Source of the DNA: Nocardia sp. BMG111209 | Lineage (GTDB): Bacteria; Actinomycetota; Actinomycetes; Mycobacteriales; Mycobacteriaceae | Assembly: GCF_000381925.1 (NCBI RefSeq) | Contig: NZ_KB907308.1 | Location: 124,001-188,000, forward strand | Direction of reading: 5' to 3' | DNA length: 64,000 nt | Shown here: positions 1 through 8,426 of the stretch, piece by piece | Layout of the letters: each line of letters opens with the position of its first letter | How positions within the stretch are numbered: the stretch's first letter is position 1 | Program-made: the position numbers and the translations under genes | Notes under the pieces: generated by a model | The model's database searches: none | What the model was told of the DNA's origin: nothing | The model's input: only the letters and a program-made list of their open reading frames with translations

Positions 1-39
1 TGGTGCTGCCACCCTGGCTCATCGCTGCGTCGTCTCTCC

Positions 40-936
40 TCACCCGCGGATCGCGGTCAACAGTGTGTGTCGGTCGATGTCGGCGGTCTCGTCCGCCGTA
101 CCCGTACGGCCGTGTGCGGCCAGGACCTCGGCCAGGCTGGTGGTCGATACCGTCCAGCCGTGCCCGGCGAACCAATCCGCCGGATCGCTGCGGTTGTCCT
201 CGTCGTACCAGAGGTTGTCCATGTCGAGCTCGATGCCGATGTCGGCCAGCAGCTTCGTGCGGGCCGCCCGCTCGTGCTCCGAGCGCCGCGACCGGACCTG
301 CCCGGTGTTCAGGGCGATCCGGCTGCCGGGGGCGGCGAGCCCGTCGATGTTGTCGAACAGGCGATCCAGGGCGTCGGCGGGCAGGTACCGCAACAGCCCC
401 TCGGCCAGCCAGGCGGTCGGGGCCGAAGTGTCGAAGCCGTTGTCCCGCAATGCCTTCGGCCAATCGTGCCGGAGGTCGACGGCCACCTCACGGCGATCGA
501 CGGCCGGCGCCACTCCGGTCAGCGCTTCGGCCTTGAACGCCAGCACCTTCGGCTGATCGAGCTCGAAAAGCACGGTGCCGGAAGGCCATTCGAGCCGGTA
601 GGCCCGTGCGTCCAGGCCGGCGGCCAGGATCACCACCTGCCGCAGCCCGGCGGCGGTCGCGGCGGCGAAGTACTCGTCGAAGTAGACCGTGCGGCCGACC
701 AGGAAGGCGCCGTTGCCCGCACCCGCGCGGCCGAGCTCCTGCCGCCGCCGCGCGAAGTCGCCGTCGAGCAGCCGCGTCCAGCCGGAGCTACCGGTGGCAC
801 GCACCAGCCGCTCCGCGTAGGGGTCGTGGAACAGGGCGTCGTCGCGGCGGGTCTCCGCGGCGCGCATGGCCGCCACGCCGAGCGCGGTCGCGCCGACGCT
901 CTCGGTGATCTCCCAGCTGTCGTCGTCGGTTCGCAC
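40..936 (-). CDS. SAM-dependent methyltransferase, TIGR00027-like family
   Basis: About 298 aa. The N-terminal part carries the TALGVAAMRA stretch typical of the actinobacterial leucine carboxyl methyltransferase-like family, followed by the SAM-binding strand VVILAAGLDARAYRL and an acidic strand VLFELDQPKV that should hold the adenosyl ribose. The acceptor substrate is not known for this family; many Nocardia and Mycobacterium genomes carry several paralogues. I place the start at GTG 936 because AGGAGG lies 4 nt upstream; the in-frame GTG at 939 is too close to it, and the open frame extends further upstream without homologous-looking sequence. It lies 125 bp downstream of argG on the same strand; no functional link to argG is evident. 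Confidence 0.85.
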   Translation of the reverse strand: MRTDDDSWEITESVGATALGVAAMRAAETRRDDALFHDPYAERLVRATGSSGWTRLLDGDFARRRQELGRAGAGNGAFLVGRTVYFDEYFAAATAAGLRQVVILAAGLDARAYRLEWPSGTVLFELDQPKVLAFKAEALTGVAPAVDRREVAVDLRHDWPKALRDNGFDTSAPTAWLAEGLLRYLPADALDRLFDNIDGLAAPGSRIALNTGQVRSRRSEHERAARTKLLADIGIELDMDNLWYDEDNRSDPADWFAGHGWTVSTTSLAEVLAAHGRTGTADETADIDRHTLLTAIRG

Positions 937-1061
937 CACGCCTCCTGTCGGACTCCCTCGGATATACGTCGCGACCACCGGCTTGCGGCGGGCGAACGCC
1001 ATCCGACGGTACGCCTGGGCCGCCGCGGCGGCGCGCGGCGGCCGACCGGCGCGGCGGACCG

Positions 1062-2264
1062 CTACTTCTTGTTCAGGTCCCGGCGGGCGGCGACCTTCGA
1101 GGACAGGCCGTGGATCTGCACGAAACCCTTCGCCAGCGACTGGTCGAAGGTGTCACCCTCGTCGTAGGTGGCCAGGTTGAAGTCGTACAGCGACTGCTCG
1201 CTGCGGCGGCCGTTGACCACGGCGTTGCCGCCGTGCAGCACCATCCGGATATCGCCGGAGACGTGCTCCTGGGTGTCGCGGACGAAGGCGTCCAGGGCCC
1301 GCTTCAGCGGCGAGTACCAGAGGCCGTCGTAGGCCAGCTCGCCCCAGCGCTGCTCGATCTGCCGCTTGTAGCGGCCCAGTTCGCGCTCGAGGGTGACGTT
1401 CTCCAGCGCCTGGTGCGCGGCGATCAGGGTGATCGCGCCGGGCGCCTCGTAGATCTCGCGGCTCTTGATGCCGACGAGCCGGTCCTCGACCATGTCCAGG
1501 CGGCCCACGCCCTGACGGCCGGCGCGGCGGTTCAGCTCGACGATCGCCTCCAGCACGCTGACCGGACGGCCGTCGATCGCGACCGGCACACCCTTGTCGA
1601 AGGTGATGATCAGCTCGTCGGGCGCCTCGAAGTTGACGGTCGGGTCGACGGTGTAGTCGTAGACGTCCTTGGTGGGCGCGTTCCACAGGTCCTCGAGGAA
1701 CCCGGTCTCGACCGCGCGGCCCCACACGTTCTGGTCGATGGAGAACGGCGACTTCTTGGTGACGTTGATCGGGAGGTCGTTCTCCTCCGCGAAGGCGATG
1801 GCCTTCTCCCGGGTCCAGGCGTAATCGCGGACCGGGGCGATGACGGTCAGGTCGGGGGCCAGCGCGCCGATGCCGACCTCGAACCGCACCTGGTCGTTGC
1901 CCTTACCGGTGCAGCCGTGCGCGACGGTACCGGCGTTGTGGAATTTGGCGGCCTCGACCAGGTGCTTGACGATCAGCGGGCGGCTGATCGCCGAGACCAG
2001 CGGGTACTGACCCTGATAGAGCGCATTGGCCTGGATGGTGGGCAGGCAGTAGTCGTCGGCGAACTCGTCGCGCGCGTCGACCACGACCGCCTCGACCGCG
2101 CCGCAGTCGATCGCGCGCTGTCGCACGACGTTCATGTCCTCGCCGCCCTGCCCCAGATCGATGGCGACCGCGACGACCTCGGCCCCGGTCTCCTTGCCGA
2201 TCCAGCTGATGGCGACGGAGGTGTCCAACCCGCCGGAGTAGGCGAGTACGACGCGATCGGCCAT
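1062..2264 (-). CDS. argG: Argininosuccinate synthase
   Basis: 400 aa, full length. It joins citrulline and aspartate with ATP to give argininosuccinate, the penultimate step of arginine synthesis. The ATP pyrophosphatase loop AYSGGLDTS is at the N terminus, followed by GCTGKGNDQ and the conserved KSPFSIDQN and STREIYE-like ([10 protein letters not shown]) segments; the sequence follows the M. tuberculosis enzyme almost throughout. Two in-frame ATGs compete: 2270 is only 3 nt from GAGGAG, whereas 2264 is 9 nt away and fits the family start, so I chose 2264. Unlike the mycobacterial argCJBDFRGH cluster, the gene is 13 kb from the rest of the arg operon and on the opposite strand, and argH is not in the window. 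An ARG-box-like site lies in its promoter. Confidence 0.97.
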   Translation of the reverse strand: MADRVVLAYSGGLDTSVAISWIGKETGAEVVAVAIDLGQGGEDMNVVRQRAIDCGAVEAVVVDARDEFADDYCLPTIQANALYQGQYPLVSAISRPLIVKHLVEAAKFHNAGTVAHGCTGKGNDQVRFEVGIGALAPDLTVIAPVRDYAWTREKAIAFAEENDLPINVTKKSPFSIDQNVWGRAVETGFLEDLWNAPTKDVYDYTVDPTVNFEAPDELIITFDKGVPVAIDGRPVSVLEAIVELNRRAGRQGVGRLDMVEDRLVGIKSREIYEAPGAITLIAAHQALENVTLERELGRYKRQIEQRWGELAYDGLWYSPLKRALDAFVRDTQEHVSGDIRMVLHGGNAVVNGRRSEQSLYDFNLATYDEGDTFDQSLAKGFVQIHGLSSKVAARRDLNKK

Positions 2265-2312
2265 GTTCATGCGCTCCTCAGAATTTTGTACGAATGGGCA
2301 GCCCGCTCCACC

Positions 2313-2339
2313 TGCAAATGATTATGCACGATGATGCAA
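2313..2339 (-). promoter_or_regulatory. ArgR operator (ARG box) and promoter of argG
   Basis: Read on the minus strand this site has three TGCA steps: TTGCATCATCGTGCATAATC followed by ATTTGCA. It contains a -10-like CATAAT (2326-2321). The stretch CGTGCATAATCAT is identical to one in front of argC (15350-15362). TGCAT/ATGCA half sites match what is known of ArgR boxes; binding by the argR product here is inference. Confidence 0.65.
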
Positions 2340-2369
2340 GCCCATTCACAACCGGGGGTGGCAGTCGGT

Positions 2370-3095
2370 TCAGCTGTCCTTCGGCGCCGCCGGATCGACA
2401 CAGTAGTTGCCGGGCCCGGTACACGGCGACAGGATCGTCGTGAAGTACTGGAACGCCGACCACAACAGGATCGGACCGGCCACCAGCGCCGCGCCGGTGA
2501 TCGTGCCGACCGCGCCGATCAGCGCGATACCGGCGATGCAGCCGATGATCCCACCCGGCAGCATGCCGGTCAGCAGCGTGGTCACCGCCGCGGTCACCGA
2601 GCCGACGATCGCACCGGCCAGGCAGCCGAGCCCGCCGCCGACGATCGCCCCGACCACCGCGCCCACCACCCCGGCGATGGTGGCCCGCTGCGAGAAGGCC
2701 GTCAGTTCCTGCTGATCGCGCGGGGTGAACGATTCGACGGGCCGGGCCCGCGGCACGACCGGGTCCGGAACTCCCGCGCTGGTCACCGGAGTCAGCCGCA
2801 CGGTGTCGCCGTCGATCTCGGCGTCGATCGGGAAGGCCACGTCGTCCTTGCGGTAGGACAGCGGCAGCGAGTCGACCACGGTGTCGCCGTCGCGGACGAG
2901 CAGGCTGTCGCCGTCCGGGTCGAAGTCGGCGTCGGCGGTGGTGAGCAGTACCGAATCGCCGTCGCGGGCGATTTCGTACCACCTGCCGTCGATCGTGACG
3001 GACCGTCCCGGCGCGGGTGGCGGATCGGCGGCGGCCACGCCACCGGTGAGCAGGACGACGGTCACGGCGATCGCGAACGAGACACCCGGTTTCAT
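2370..3095 (-). CDS. Exported hypothetical protein, paralogue of the gene at 3358-4146
   Basis: 241 aa. A signal peptide is clear: MKP start, a hydrophobic core and an AAADPPP cleavage region. The mature N-terminal half has alternating short beta-like segments (ITIDGRWYEI, LPLSYRKDDVAFPIDAEIDGDTVRLTP), then FTPRDQQELTAFS, then a long glycine/alanine/isoleucine-rich hydrophobic stretch (about residues 150-215) that looks like glycine-zipper membrane helices. The C terminus has two cysteines in a conserved CxGPGNYCVDPAAPK tail. It aligns along most of its length with the next upstream gene, so the two are a tandem duplication. Similar exported glycine-zipper proteins are common in Nocardia and Rhodococcus; no function is known to me. 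GGGAAGG lies 11 nt before the ATG. Confidence 0.8.
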   Translation of the reverse strand: MKPGVSFAIAVTVVLLTGGVAAADPPPAPGRSVTIDGRWYEIARDGDSVLLTTADADFDPDGDSLLVRDGDTVVDSLPLSYRKDDVAFPIDAEIDGDTVRLTPVTSAGVPDPVVPRARPVESFTPRDQQELTAFSQRATIAGVVGAVVGAIVGGGLGCLAGAIVGSVTAAVTTLLTGMLPGGIIGCIAGIALIGAVGTITGAALVAGPILLWSAFQYFTTILSPCTGPGNYCVDPAAPKDS

Positions 3096-3308
3096 GGTCT
3101 GCGCACCTTCCCTCGATCCGGACCGCGGAAGGCCGTGCTACCGAAGCACTTCCGAGGACCGGGGCAACTTGTTCGGCACGAGCGCACCAAGAGTAGGGCC
3201 GGGCGCACCGGCCCCGGGCGGATTCGCCGAACAATTCCGATCGGCCATGATTACCGAAAAATTGCCCTAGAGTGGAGGATTCGGCCCGATGGGGACCGGG
3301 CACGAAAG

Positions 3309-3346
3309 AATCGGGCGTGCCACCGAATTCGGCGGCACGCCCGATT
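3309..3346 (-). terminator. Rho-independent terminator after the 3358-4146 gene
   Basis: Perfect 13-bp inverted repeat (AATCGGGCGTGCC at 3309-3321 and its complement at 3334-3346) with a 12-nt loop. On the minus strand the stem is followed by TTCTTTC. It sits 12 bp after the stop of the exported protein gene and ends its transcript before the paralogue. Confidence 0.7.
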
Positions 3347-3357
3347 GCGCGCGGCGG

Positions 3358-4146
3358 CTACTTCGCGTCGGCCGGCTTCGGCGCGGCCGGGTCGACGCAG
3401 TACGCGCCGGGCCCGCCGCACGGCGACAGGATGGTGCTGAAGTACTGGTAGGCCGACCACAGCACGATCGGGCCCGCCACCAGGGCCGCGCCGGCGAGGG
3501 TGCCGACCGCGCCGACGGTCGCGGCGCCCGCGATGCAGCCGACGACGCCGCCGGGCAGCACGCCGGCGAGCAGGGTGGCGATCGCGGTGGACACCGAGCC
3601 GACGATCGCGCCGGCGATGCAGCCGAGCCCGCCGCCGACGATCGCGCCGATCACCGCGCCGGTGACGTTGGCGATGGTGACGCGGGAGGAGAACGCCGAG
3701 AGCTCCTGCTGGTCACGCGGGGTGAACGATTCGGCGGCGTGCTGCGCCCGGGCGATGTCCTGCGCGGTGATCGGGTTGTCGACCGGGGCGCCGCCGGTGG
3801 TGGCCGGGGTCAGCCGCACGGTGCCGCCGTCGACCCGGGCGTCGATCGGGAAGGCCACGTTGTCCTTGCGGTAGGACAGCGGCAGCGAGTCGACGGCCGC
3901 GCCGCTCTCGTCGTCGACGACCAGGCTGCCGTCGACGGCCCGGAAGCTGCCGTTGTCGGCCGTCAGGACGACGGTGTCGCCGTCGCGGCCGACCGTGTAG
4001 TGCACGCCGTTCGCATCCACGTCCTGGGTGTCGGTGACGATCGGCTGGGCGAGTTGCTGTGCGGGCGCCGGATCGGCATTTGCCACGCCACCGGCGATGG
4101 TCACCGCGCTGATCACGAGCGCGAGCGAGACCGTGAGCTTCCTCAT
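3358..4146 (-). CDS. Exported hypothetical protein, paralogue of the gene at 2370-3095
   Basis: 262 aa with a clear signal peptide (MRKL, hydrophobic core, ANADPAPA cleavage region). It shares with its neighbour the LPLSYRKDNVAFPIDA strand, the SFTPRDQQELSAFSSR motif, the glycine-zipper region IVGGGLGCIAGAIVGS and the tail CGGPGAYCVDPAAPK. About 20 residues longer in the N-terminal mature part (DVDANGVHYTVGRDGDTVVL). The duplicates are 262 bp apart, same strand, separated by a strong terminator, so they are probably transcribed separately. The conserved cysteine pair at the end could form a disulphide outside the membrane. Function unknown; a cell-envelope role is inferred from the signal peptide and the hydrophobic stretch. 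Confidence 0.8.
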   Translation of the reverse strand: MRKLTVSLALVISAVTIAGGVANADPAPAQQLAQPIVTDTQDVDANGVHYTVGRDGDTVVLTADNGSFRAVDGSLVVDDESGAAVDSLPLSYRKDNVAFPIDARVDGGTVRLTPATTGGAPVDNPITAQDIARAQHAAESFTPRDQQELSAFSSRVTIANVTGAVIGAIVGGGLGCIAGAIVGSVSTAIATLLAGVLPGGVVGCIAGAATVGAVGTLAGAALVAGPIVLWSAYQYFSTILSPCGGPGAYCVDPAAPKPADAK

Positions 4147-4659
4147 CTACTGTCTTTCCGTTCCTGGTCCGTCATTCGTATCGCGTTGTCTCCGACGCGC
4201 ATACGAGTGCGGAGTATCACTTCGTCGAGAGCCGGTATCCGGGCTCCTCACCTGCCTTGTCACCACCCGCCGGCAGGCTCGCGCCGAGAGGGGCGCGAGC
4301 CGGGCAGAGGAACACCCCGGGATCCGGAACGGCGCCGGTGAACGCGCGCGAGTTTCCGATCTTCGTGGTCCCGAAGGTGTCTGTAACAATTTGCGCAGAC
4401 AAAGTAACCAAAGGATTGCCGAATGGCAAAGATTGTTCTCGTGTGAATCTGAACATTTGCCGCGCGGAATTCATCCGATGTCATTCGCGCGAGGAGGTAC
4501 CCGGCATCTGCGGACGGACACGGACATCGGTTCGATTCGGGCACACAAGTGGACAATTGCCCCAAAGTTACTGGCATTCAACGAATTCGCCGGGAACGGT
4601 GGCGCGGGATATGTCACGCTGGGACGGACCATCCCTCGGTAGGCAGAAGGACGTGGCGA
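4147..4659. promoter_or_regulatory. Divergent intergenic region, AT-richer than its surroundings
   Basis: 513 bp between two divergently read genes. No convincing gene is present. The part from about 4375 to 4480 is clearly less GC-rich than the rest of the window and contains a perfect small inverted repeat TTGCC-GAAT-GGCAA (4416-4429). I read it as a promoter/regulatory region for the exported protein (left) and the 56-aa peptide (right). Confidence 0.4.
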
Positions 4660-4830
4660 ATGTTGTCGACGTTTGCGGGTATCTTCAGCACCATCGGTTC
4701 GGACGTACTGTCCCTGGGGCAATCGATCTTCACCCTCATCGGCGATCTCGCGAATCAGGGCGGCTACGGCTACGGCGGTTACGGCGGCGGCTACGGCGGC
4801 TTTCCGCCCGGTCAGTATCCACTGGCGTGA
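4660..4830 (+). CDS. Small amphipathic peptide with Gly-Tyr-rich tail
   Basis: 56 aa. The first 33 residues (MLSTFAGIFSTIGSDVLSLG and SIFTLIGDLANQ) alternate apolar and small polar residues and should form one amphipathic helix; the rest is a GGYGYGGYGGGYGGFPPG tail. The start is ATG 4660 with GAAGGA 9 nt upstream; the open frame extends further upstream without coding character. There is no signal peptide and no typical transmembrane helix. Size and helix type recall the small alpha-helical cell-wall channel peptides of corynebacteria (PorA/PorH), but I see no sequence identity to them, so that is only an analogy. A strong hairpin follows the stop at once, which supports a real transcript. 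Confidence 0.6.
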   Translation: MLSTFAGIFSTIGSDVLSLGQSIFTLIGDLANQGGYGYGGYGGGYGGFPPGQYPLA

Positions 4831-4840
4831 CCGGCGGTGC

Positions 4841-4874
4841 GTGTGCCCGGCCCGGGTCGCCGGGCCGGGCACAC
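4841..4874. terminator. Strong hairpin between convergent genes
   Basis: Perfect 14-bp inverted repeat GTGTGCCCGGCCCG (4841-4854) and its complement (4861-4874) with a 6-nt loop, placed exactly between two converging stops (4830 and 4876). There is no T tract, so it would be the intrinsic-like type common in actinobacteria; it can serve both directions. Confidence 0.65.
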
Positions 4875-4875
4875 G

Positions 4876-5334
4876 TCAGTCCACGGCGGCGCGCTCGGAT
4901 TCCAGCGCCACACCCAGCGCGTCCAGCACGGCCGCCGGCGGCGGTAACCGCAACCGGCCCGGCTGCGGTTCCCGGGCCCACCGCCAGCCGAATCCCGTGT
5001 CGGACATGGGCAGTAGCACCGATCTGCCGGCCGGGTGCACGGTCACCGCGTGGTCGCCGAACCGGTCCGGGGCGTCGGCGGGTTCGGCCGCACCGGGCCG
5101 CCTTCCCGCCACCAGGAACGTCCACATCGTGTCCCGTGGATCCGTGACCACCGGTCCGCAATGGTTGCTGAGTAGCTGCAGGACCCGGGAACCCACCCCG
5201 GCGGGCATACCGATCGCGCCGATCACACCGCCACACACCACGGCCGGCCGACCGGCCACCAGCCGCACCGGAAGTCCGAAACGGAAACGCAACAGGTGCG
5301 TCACATCATATGGTGTGCAACAGGATTCGAACAT
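4876..5334 (-). CDS. Conserved actinobacterial hypothetical protein
   Basis: 152 aa, soluble. Visible landmarks are RFRFGLPVRL, GAIGMPAGVGSRVL, RDTMWTFLVAGRR, VHPAGRSVLLPMSDT and WRWAREPQPGRLRLPP. I associate this pattern with a family in Nocardia and Rhodococcus that is sometimes labelled RNA polymerase beta subunit or DNA primase-like, labels I do not trust; no catalytic motif is obvious. The start is ATG 5334 with GGAGGG 7 nt upstream. It lies 136 bp downstream of the wax ester synthase gene on the same strand and may be cotranscribed with it. Confidence 0.65.
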   Translation of the reverse strand: MFESCCTPYDVTHLLRFRFGLPVRLVAGRPAVVCGGVIGAIGMPAGVGSRVLQLLSNHCGPVVTDPRDTMWTFLVAGRRPGAAEPADAPDRFGDHAVTVHPAGRSVLLPMSDTGFGWRWAREPQPGRLRLPPPAAVLDALGVALESERAAVD

Positions 5335-5470
5335 CGGCGCTCCCTCCGAGCGGCGCGGCGGTCCGGACCCGCACCATCGAACCAGGAATCGATTTCCGAT
5401 CCGTTGCTCCCCTGTTGCGACCACATTGCCTGCAATTGCCAGATGATTGCCGTTCGGCCACGGTGGCGGT

Positions 5471-6994
5471 TCAGTCCCGCAGCTCCGCGAGGGCGTGGTG
5501 CAGATATCGGGCCAGATCCCAGACGTCGGGCACACTGTCGGGACACGCCACGATACCGACATCGAGATGGCCGTCGAACGAGATGGCCGTGATGTTCAGT
5601 CCGCCGGACAGATCCGTCAGCACCGACACCGGATAACCGGCCAGCACCGGAATGCCCCCGGCGTACAGCGGCAACTGCGGACCCGGGACGTTGGAGATGA
5701 TCAGATTGGTCAGCGGCAGCGCGGGCGCGGCGGCCCGCAGCAGCGCCCGGGTGGCGGCGCCGTGCGCGAACGACGGCATCAGCCCCGCGGCCTGGTGCAG
5801 GACCGTCGGCGTCCCGGCCCGGAACTTCTGCTTCGACTCCAGCAGCCCGGCGTGCAGCAACTTCAGCCGATGATGCGGATCCGCCTCGCCGATCGGCAAC
5901 TCGCACAACATGACCGAGAACTGATTGCCGGCCGTACCGGCCTGTTCGGCGGTGCGCACCGAGATCGGCACGGCGGCCAGCAGCGGAGCGTCGACCGCGA
6001 CGTCGTGATCGATCAGCCAGCGCCGTAATGCCGTGGTGCACAACGCCATCACCACATCGTTGACGGTGCCGTCGACGCTGCGCTTGATCTCCTTGATCGG
6101 CGCCAGCGGCAGCGAGGTGTAGGCGATACTGCGGCGAGCGGTGTTGGTGGCGTTGAACGGAACATCGGGATGCTTCTTGCGCAGATCCGCCAGCGCGCGC
6201 AGCAGCGTGGGCGCGACCCGCGCGGGGGTGCGCACCCGCTCCGCCTGCCGCCCGACGACCGTGCCGACACTGCGCGCGATCATCTCGACCGCACCCGGCG
6301 TGTGGTGCAACCGCACCCCGTCCACGGGCAGCGGCGGCGGCACCGGCTCGGGTGAGACGTCGAACACGGCCGCGAAGATCTCCGCCGCCGACACCCCGTC
6401 GATGACGGCGTGGTGCACCTTGGCGTACAGCGCCTGCCGGCCGCCGGTCAGCCCCGAGACCAGATAGCACTCCCACAGCGGCAGATCGCGATCCAGCGGC
6501 GGTTCGTGCAACCGCGAGATGAGCTCGCCGAGTTCCTCGTCGCCGGCGTCGTCGCCGAGCCGGACCTCCCGCACGTGCCGGCCGAGATCCACGGTGGCAC
6601 AGTCCTCCCAGTACGGCCGGTCCACGCCGAACGGCACGGTCCGCAGCCGCCAGCGCAGCGCCGGAACCAGATGCAGCCGCTCGGCGAACAGGCGCCGCAC
6701 CGCCGCCGCGGTCAGCGGCGCGGGCGCGGTGGCCGAATCCAGCAGGGCCAGAACGCCGATGTGCAGCGGGGTCGTATCGAGGTCGGCATCGAGCAGGTGA
6801 TGATCGAGCGAAGTCAGCTGGCGCGCTGCGGCGGTCGACCGTGCGGCCGTAACCCGGTGCACCGCATCGTCCGTCGGCGGGGGCGGCGATACATCCCGGG
6901 CGGTGTCCGGCCGAATGTACTGCCACAGTTGACTTTTCACGATTTCGATGGGATTCGACGAGCTGTCGGCGGGACGGTGCTGGGAACGGGTCAT
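5471..6994 (-). CDS. Wax ester synthase/diacylglycerol acyltransferase (WS/DGAT)
   Basis: 507 aa. Bacterial WS/DGAT enzymes transfer an acyl group from acyl-CoA to an alcohol or diacylglycerol, making storage wax esters and triacylglycerol; lipid-storing actinobacteria carry many paralogues. The catalytic HHxxxDG motif is present as HHAVIDG near residue 193, and the C-terminal half has the family's SNVPGP and YPVSVLTDLSGGLNI stretches. The LTSLDHHLLDADLDTTPLHIG block, normally at the very N terminus, begins near residue 60, so there is an N-terminal extension of about 55 residues unless translation starts later. ATG 6994 has GGAG 8 nt upstream, which is why I keep it. The 370 bp upstream hold no gene. 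Confidence 0.92.
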   Translation of the reverse strand: MTRSQHRPADSSSNPIEIVKSQLWQYIRPDTARDVSPPPPTDDAVHRVTAARSTAAARQLTSLDHHLLDADLDTTPLHIGVLALLDSATAPAPLTAAAVRRLFAERLHLVPALRWRLRTVPFGVDRPYWEDCATVDLGRHVREVRLGDDAGDEELGELISRLHEPPLDRDLPLWECYLVSGLTGGRQALYAKVHHAVIDGVSAAEIFAAVFDVSPEPVPPPLPVDGVRLHHTPGAVEMIARSVGTVVGRQAERVRTPARVAPTLLRALADLRKKHPDVPFNATNTARRSIAYTSLPLAPIKEIKRSVDGTVNDVVMALCTTALRRWLIDHDVAVDAPLLAAVPISVRTAEQAGTAGNQFSVMLCELPIGEADPHHRLKLLHAGLLESKQKFRAGTPTVLHQAAGLMPSFAHGAATRALLRAAAPALPLTNLIISNVPGPQLPLYAGGIPVLAGYPVSVLTDLSGGLNITAISFDGHLDVGIVACPDSVPDVWDLARYLHHALAELRD

Positions 6995-7364
6995 GAGTTG
7001 TCTCCGGACGCATTTCGCCACCCGTCACGAGCGACGACCGGCGACTTCCGACAGGCAGGCTGTGCCCGGCGCCATCGACGGCCGCGCCGCGGGCGGCATC
7101 ATTGGCGGTTGTCGTGCATCGCGGCACGAACGCGGAACGGTCGGCTCCGGCAACGCTGCACGGGAAGCGCCGATCCTCGAGGCCTTGGCTGCCAGCGAGT
7201 CTAGTGGGCGATCCACCCGTTTCGTGGCGGTCTGGCCGGATCAATGTGGTATCACCACGCATCCGAACGGCCTGCCGGAACCGTCACAGACTTGGACGTA
7301 CCCACTCCGAGGACGTCCAACAATCGATCATGGGAGTTCCGGTGGGAGGCGGTGACGTCCGGGC
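6995..7364. other. Intergenic region without a recognisable gene
   Basis: 370 bp between two minus-strand genes. Open frames here have no coding character that I recognise. The region presumably holds the promoter of the WS/DGAT gene; I see no clear operator or terminator. Confidence 0.4.
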
Positions 7365-8321
7365 TCAGTCGCCCGCGGCCCGGCCGTCGGTGTGCGGCCA
7401 CCGCCCGGCGACCCACTCCCCGATCGAATCCAGCACCGCGGAATCGATCGGGCGGCGCACCGTCCGGCGGTAGCCACGCATACCCAGCCGCTCCGGATCC
7501 GGCCGCAACAGGTGACCGAGATCACCGACCACCCGGCCGTCGAAGGGCCCGCGGACGAGCCGGCCCATGGCGTCGACATCCTCCGGCGGCACCTGCAGAT
7601 CGTGGCCGCCGGTGATCGCCAGCACCGGTACGGTGATGCGGCTCAGCGCGGGAGCCGGATCGTAACCGGCGAATTCGCGCAACCAGCGGGCGTTCACCCG
7701 GACGCCCTGCAGGCGCATCACCGCCGCGGTCGATTTCCGGATCCGGTGCAGCCGCTTGCGTTGCGAGACGATCGGATCGATGCGAGCGAACCGCAGCGAC
7801 GCCGTCAGCCAGCCGGGCAGCGTGGACAGCAGCGCGTCACCCTGCCATTCCAGCAGTTGTTCGCCGGGCCGGGCCGCCGCGCTCAGCAGCACCGCGCCGG
7901 ACACCGCTCCCCGCCCGGCCAGTTCGATCGCGTGCATCCCGCCCTCGCTGTGCCCGACGATCAGCAACGGCACCTCCGGCAGCCGGCGCGCCAGCCAGTC
8001 CAGTGCCGCGTGCGCGTCGTCCCGGCGCCGGTCGAAGCCGGTGGACAGATAGTCGCCGCCGCTGCCGCCGACGCCGCGCTTGTCGTACCGCAGGGTCGCG
8101 ACCCCCAGCGGCGCCAGCGTCTCGGCGAGCAACCGGGTGAGATCCAGCCGCAGCCAGCGCAGATTCGAATCACGATCCACCCGTCCGGATCCGGGCAGCA
8201 GCAGCGCGGCCGCGACCGGATCCGGGACGGGCGCGAAGGTGCCCGCCAACCGGCACCCCGCGCTGTCGAACGACACATCCTCTGAGGTCAGCGGGTCGCG
8301 CCCTCGTCGGTGGAGTCCCAT
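7365..8321 (-). CDS. Alpha/beta hydrolase
   Basis: About 318 aa with the alpha/beta hydrolase fold. The oxyanion region LLPGSGRVDRDSN is near the N terminus, the nucleophile elbow is GHSEGG (about residue 124), the acid is likely Asp in TGGHDLQVP and the base His in GDLGHLLR. This layout matches the esterase/peptidase-like hydrolases in which a prodrug or short acyl ester is cleaved, but the substrate cannot be read from sequence. No signal peptide, so cytoplasmic. ATG 8321 lacks a Shine-Dalgarno; a -10-like GATACT lies 6 nt before it, so the message may be leaderless. Confidence 0.82.
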   Translation of the reverse strand: MGLHRRGRDPLTSEDVSFDSAGCRLAGTFAPVPDPVAAALLLPGSGRVDRDSNLRWLRLDLTRLLAETLAPLGVATLRYDKRGVGGSGGDYLSTGFDRRRDDAHAALDWLARRLPEVPLLIVGHSEGGMHAIELAGRGAVSGAVLLSAAARPGEQLLEWQGDALLSTLPGWLTASLRFARIDPIVSQRKRLHRIRKSTAAVMRLQGVRVNARWLREFAGYDPAPALSRITVPVLAITGGHDLQVPPEDVDAMGRLVRGPFDGRVVGDLGHLLRPDPERLGMRGYRRTVRRPIDSAVLDSIGEWVAGRWPHTDGRAAGD

Positions 8322-8426
8322 ACGCCCAGTATCGGCGACCGGCGGCGGCGGATCCGGCACGTCCGTCCACGCCGCGAGCCGGACCGTCGCCACCACCCAC
8401 CGCGCCGCGCTCGGGCCGGTCGACGG

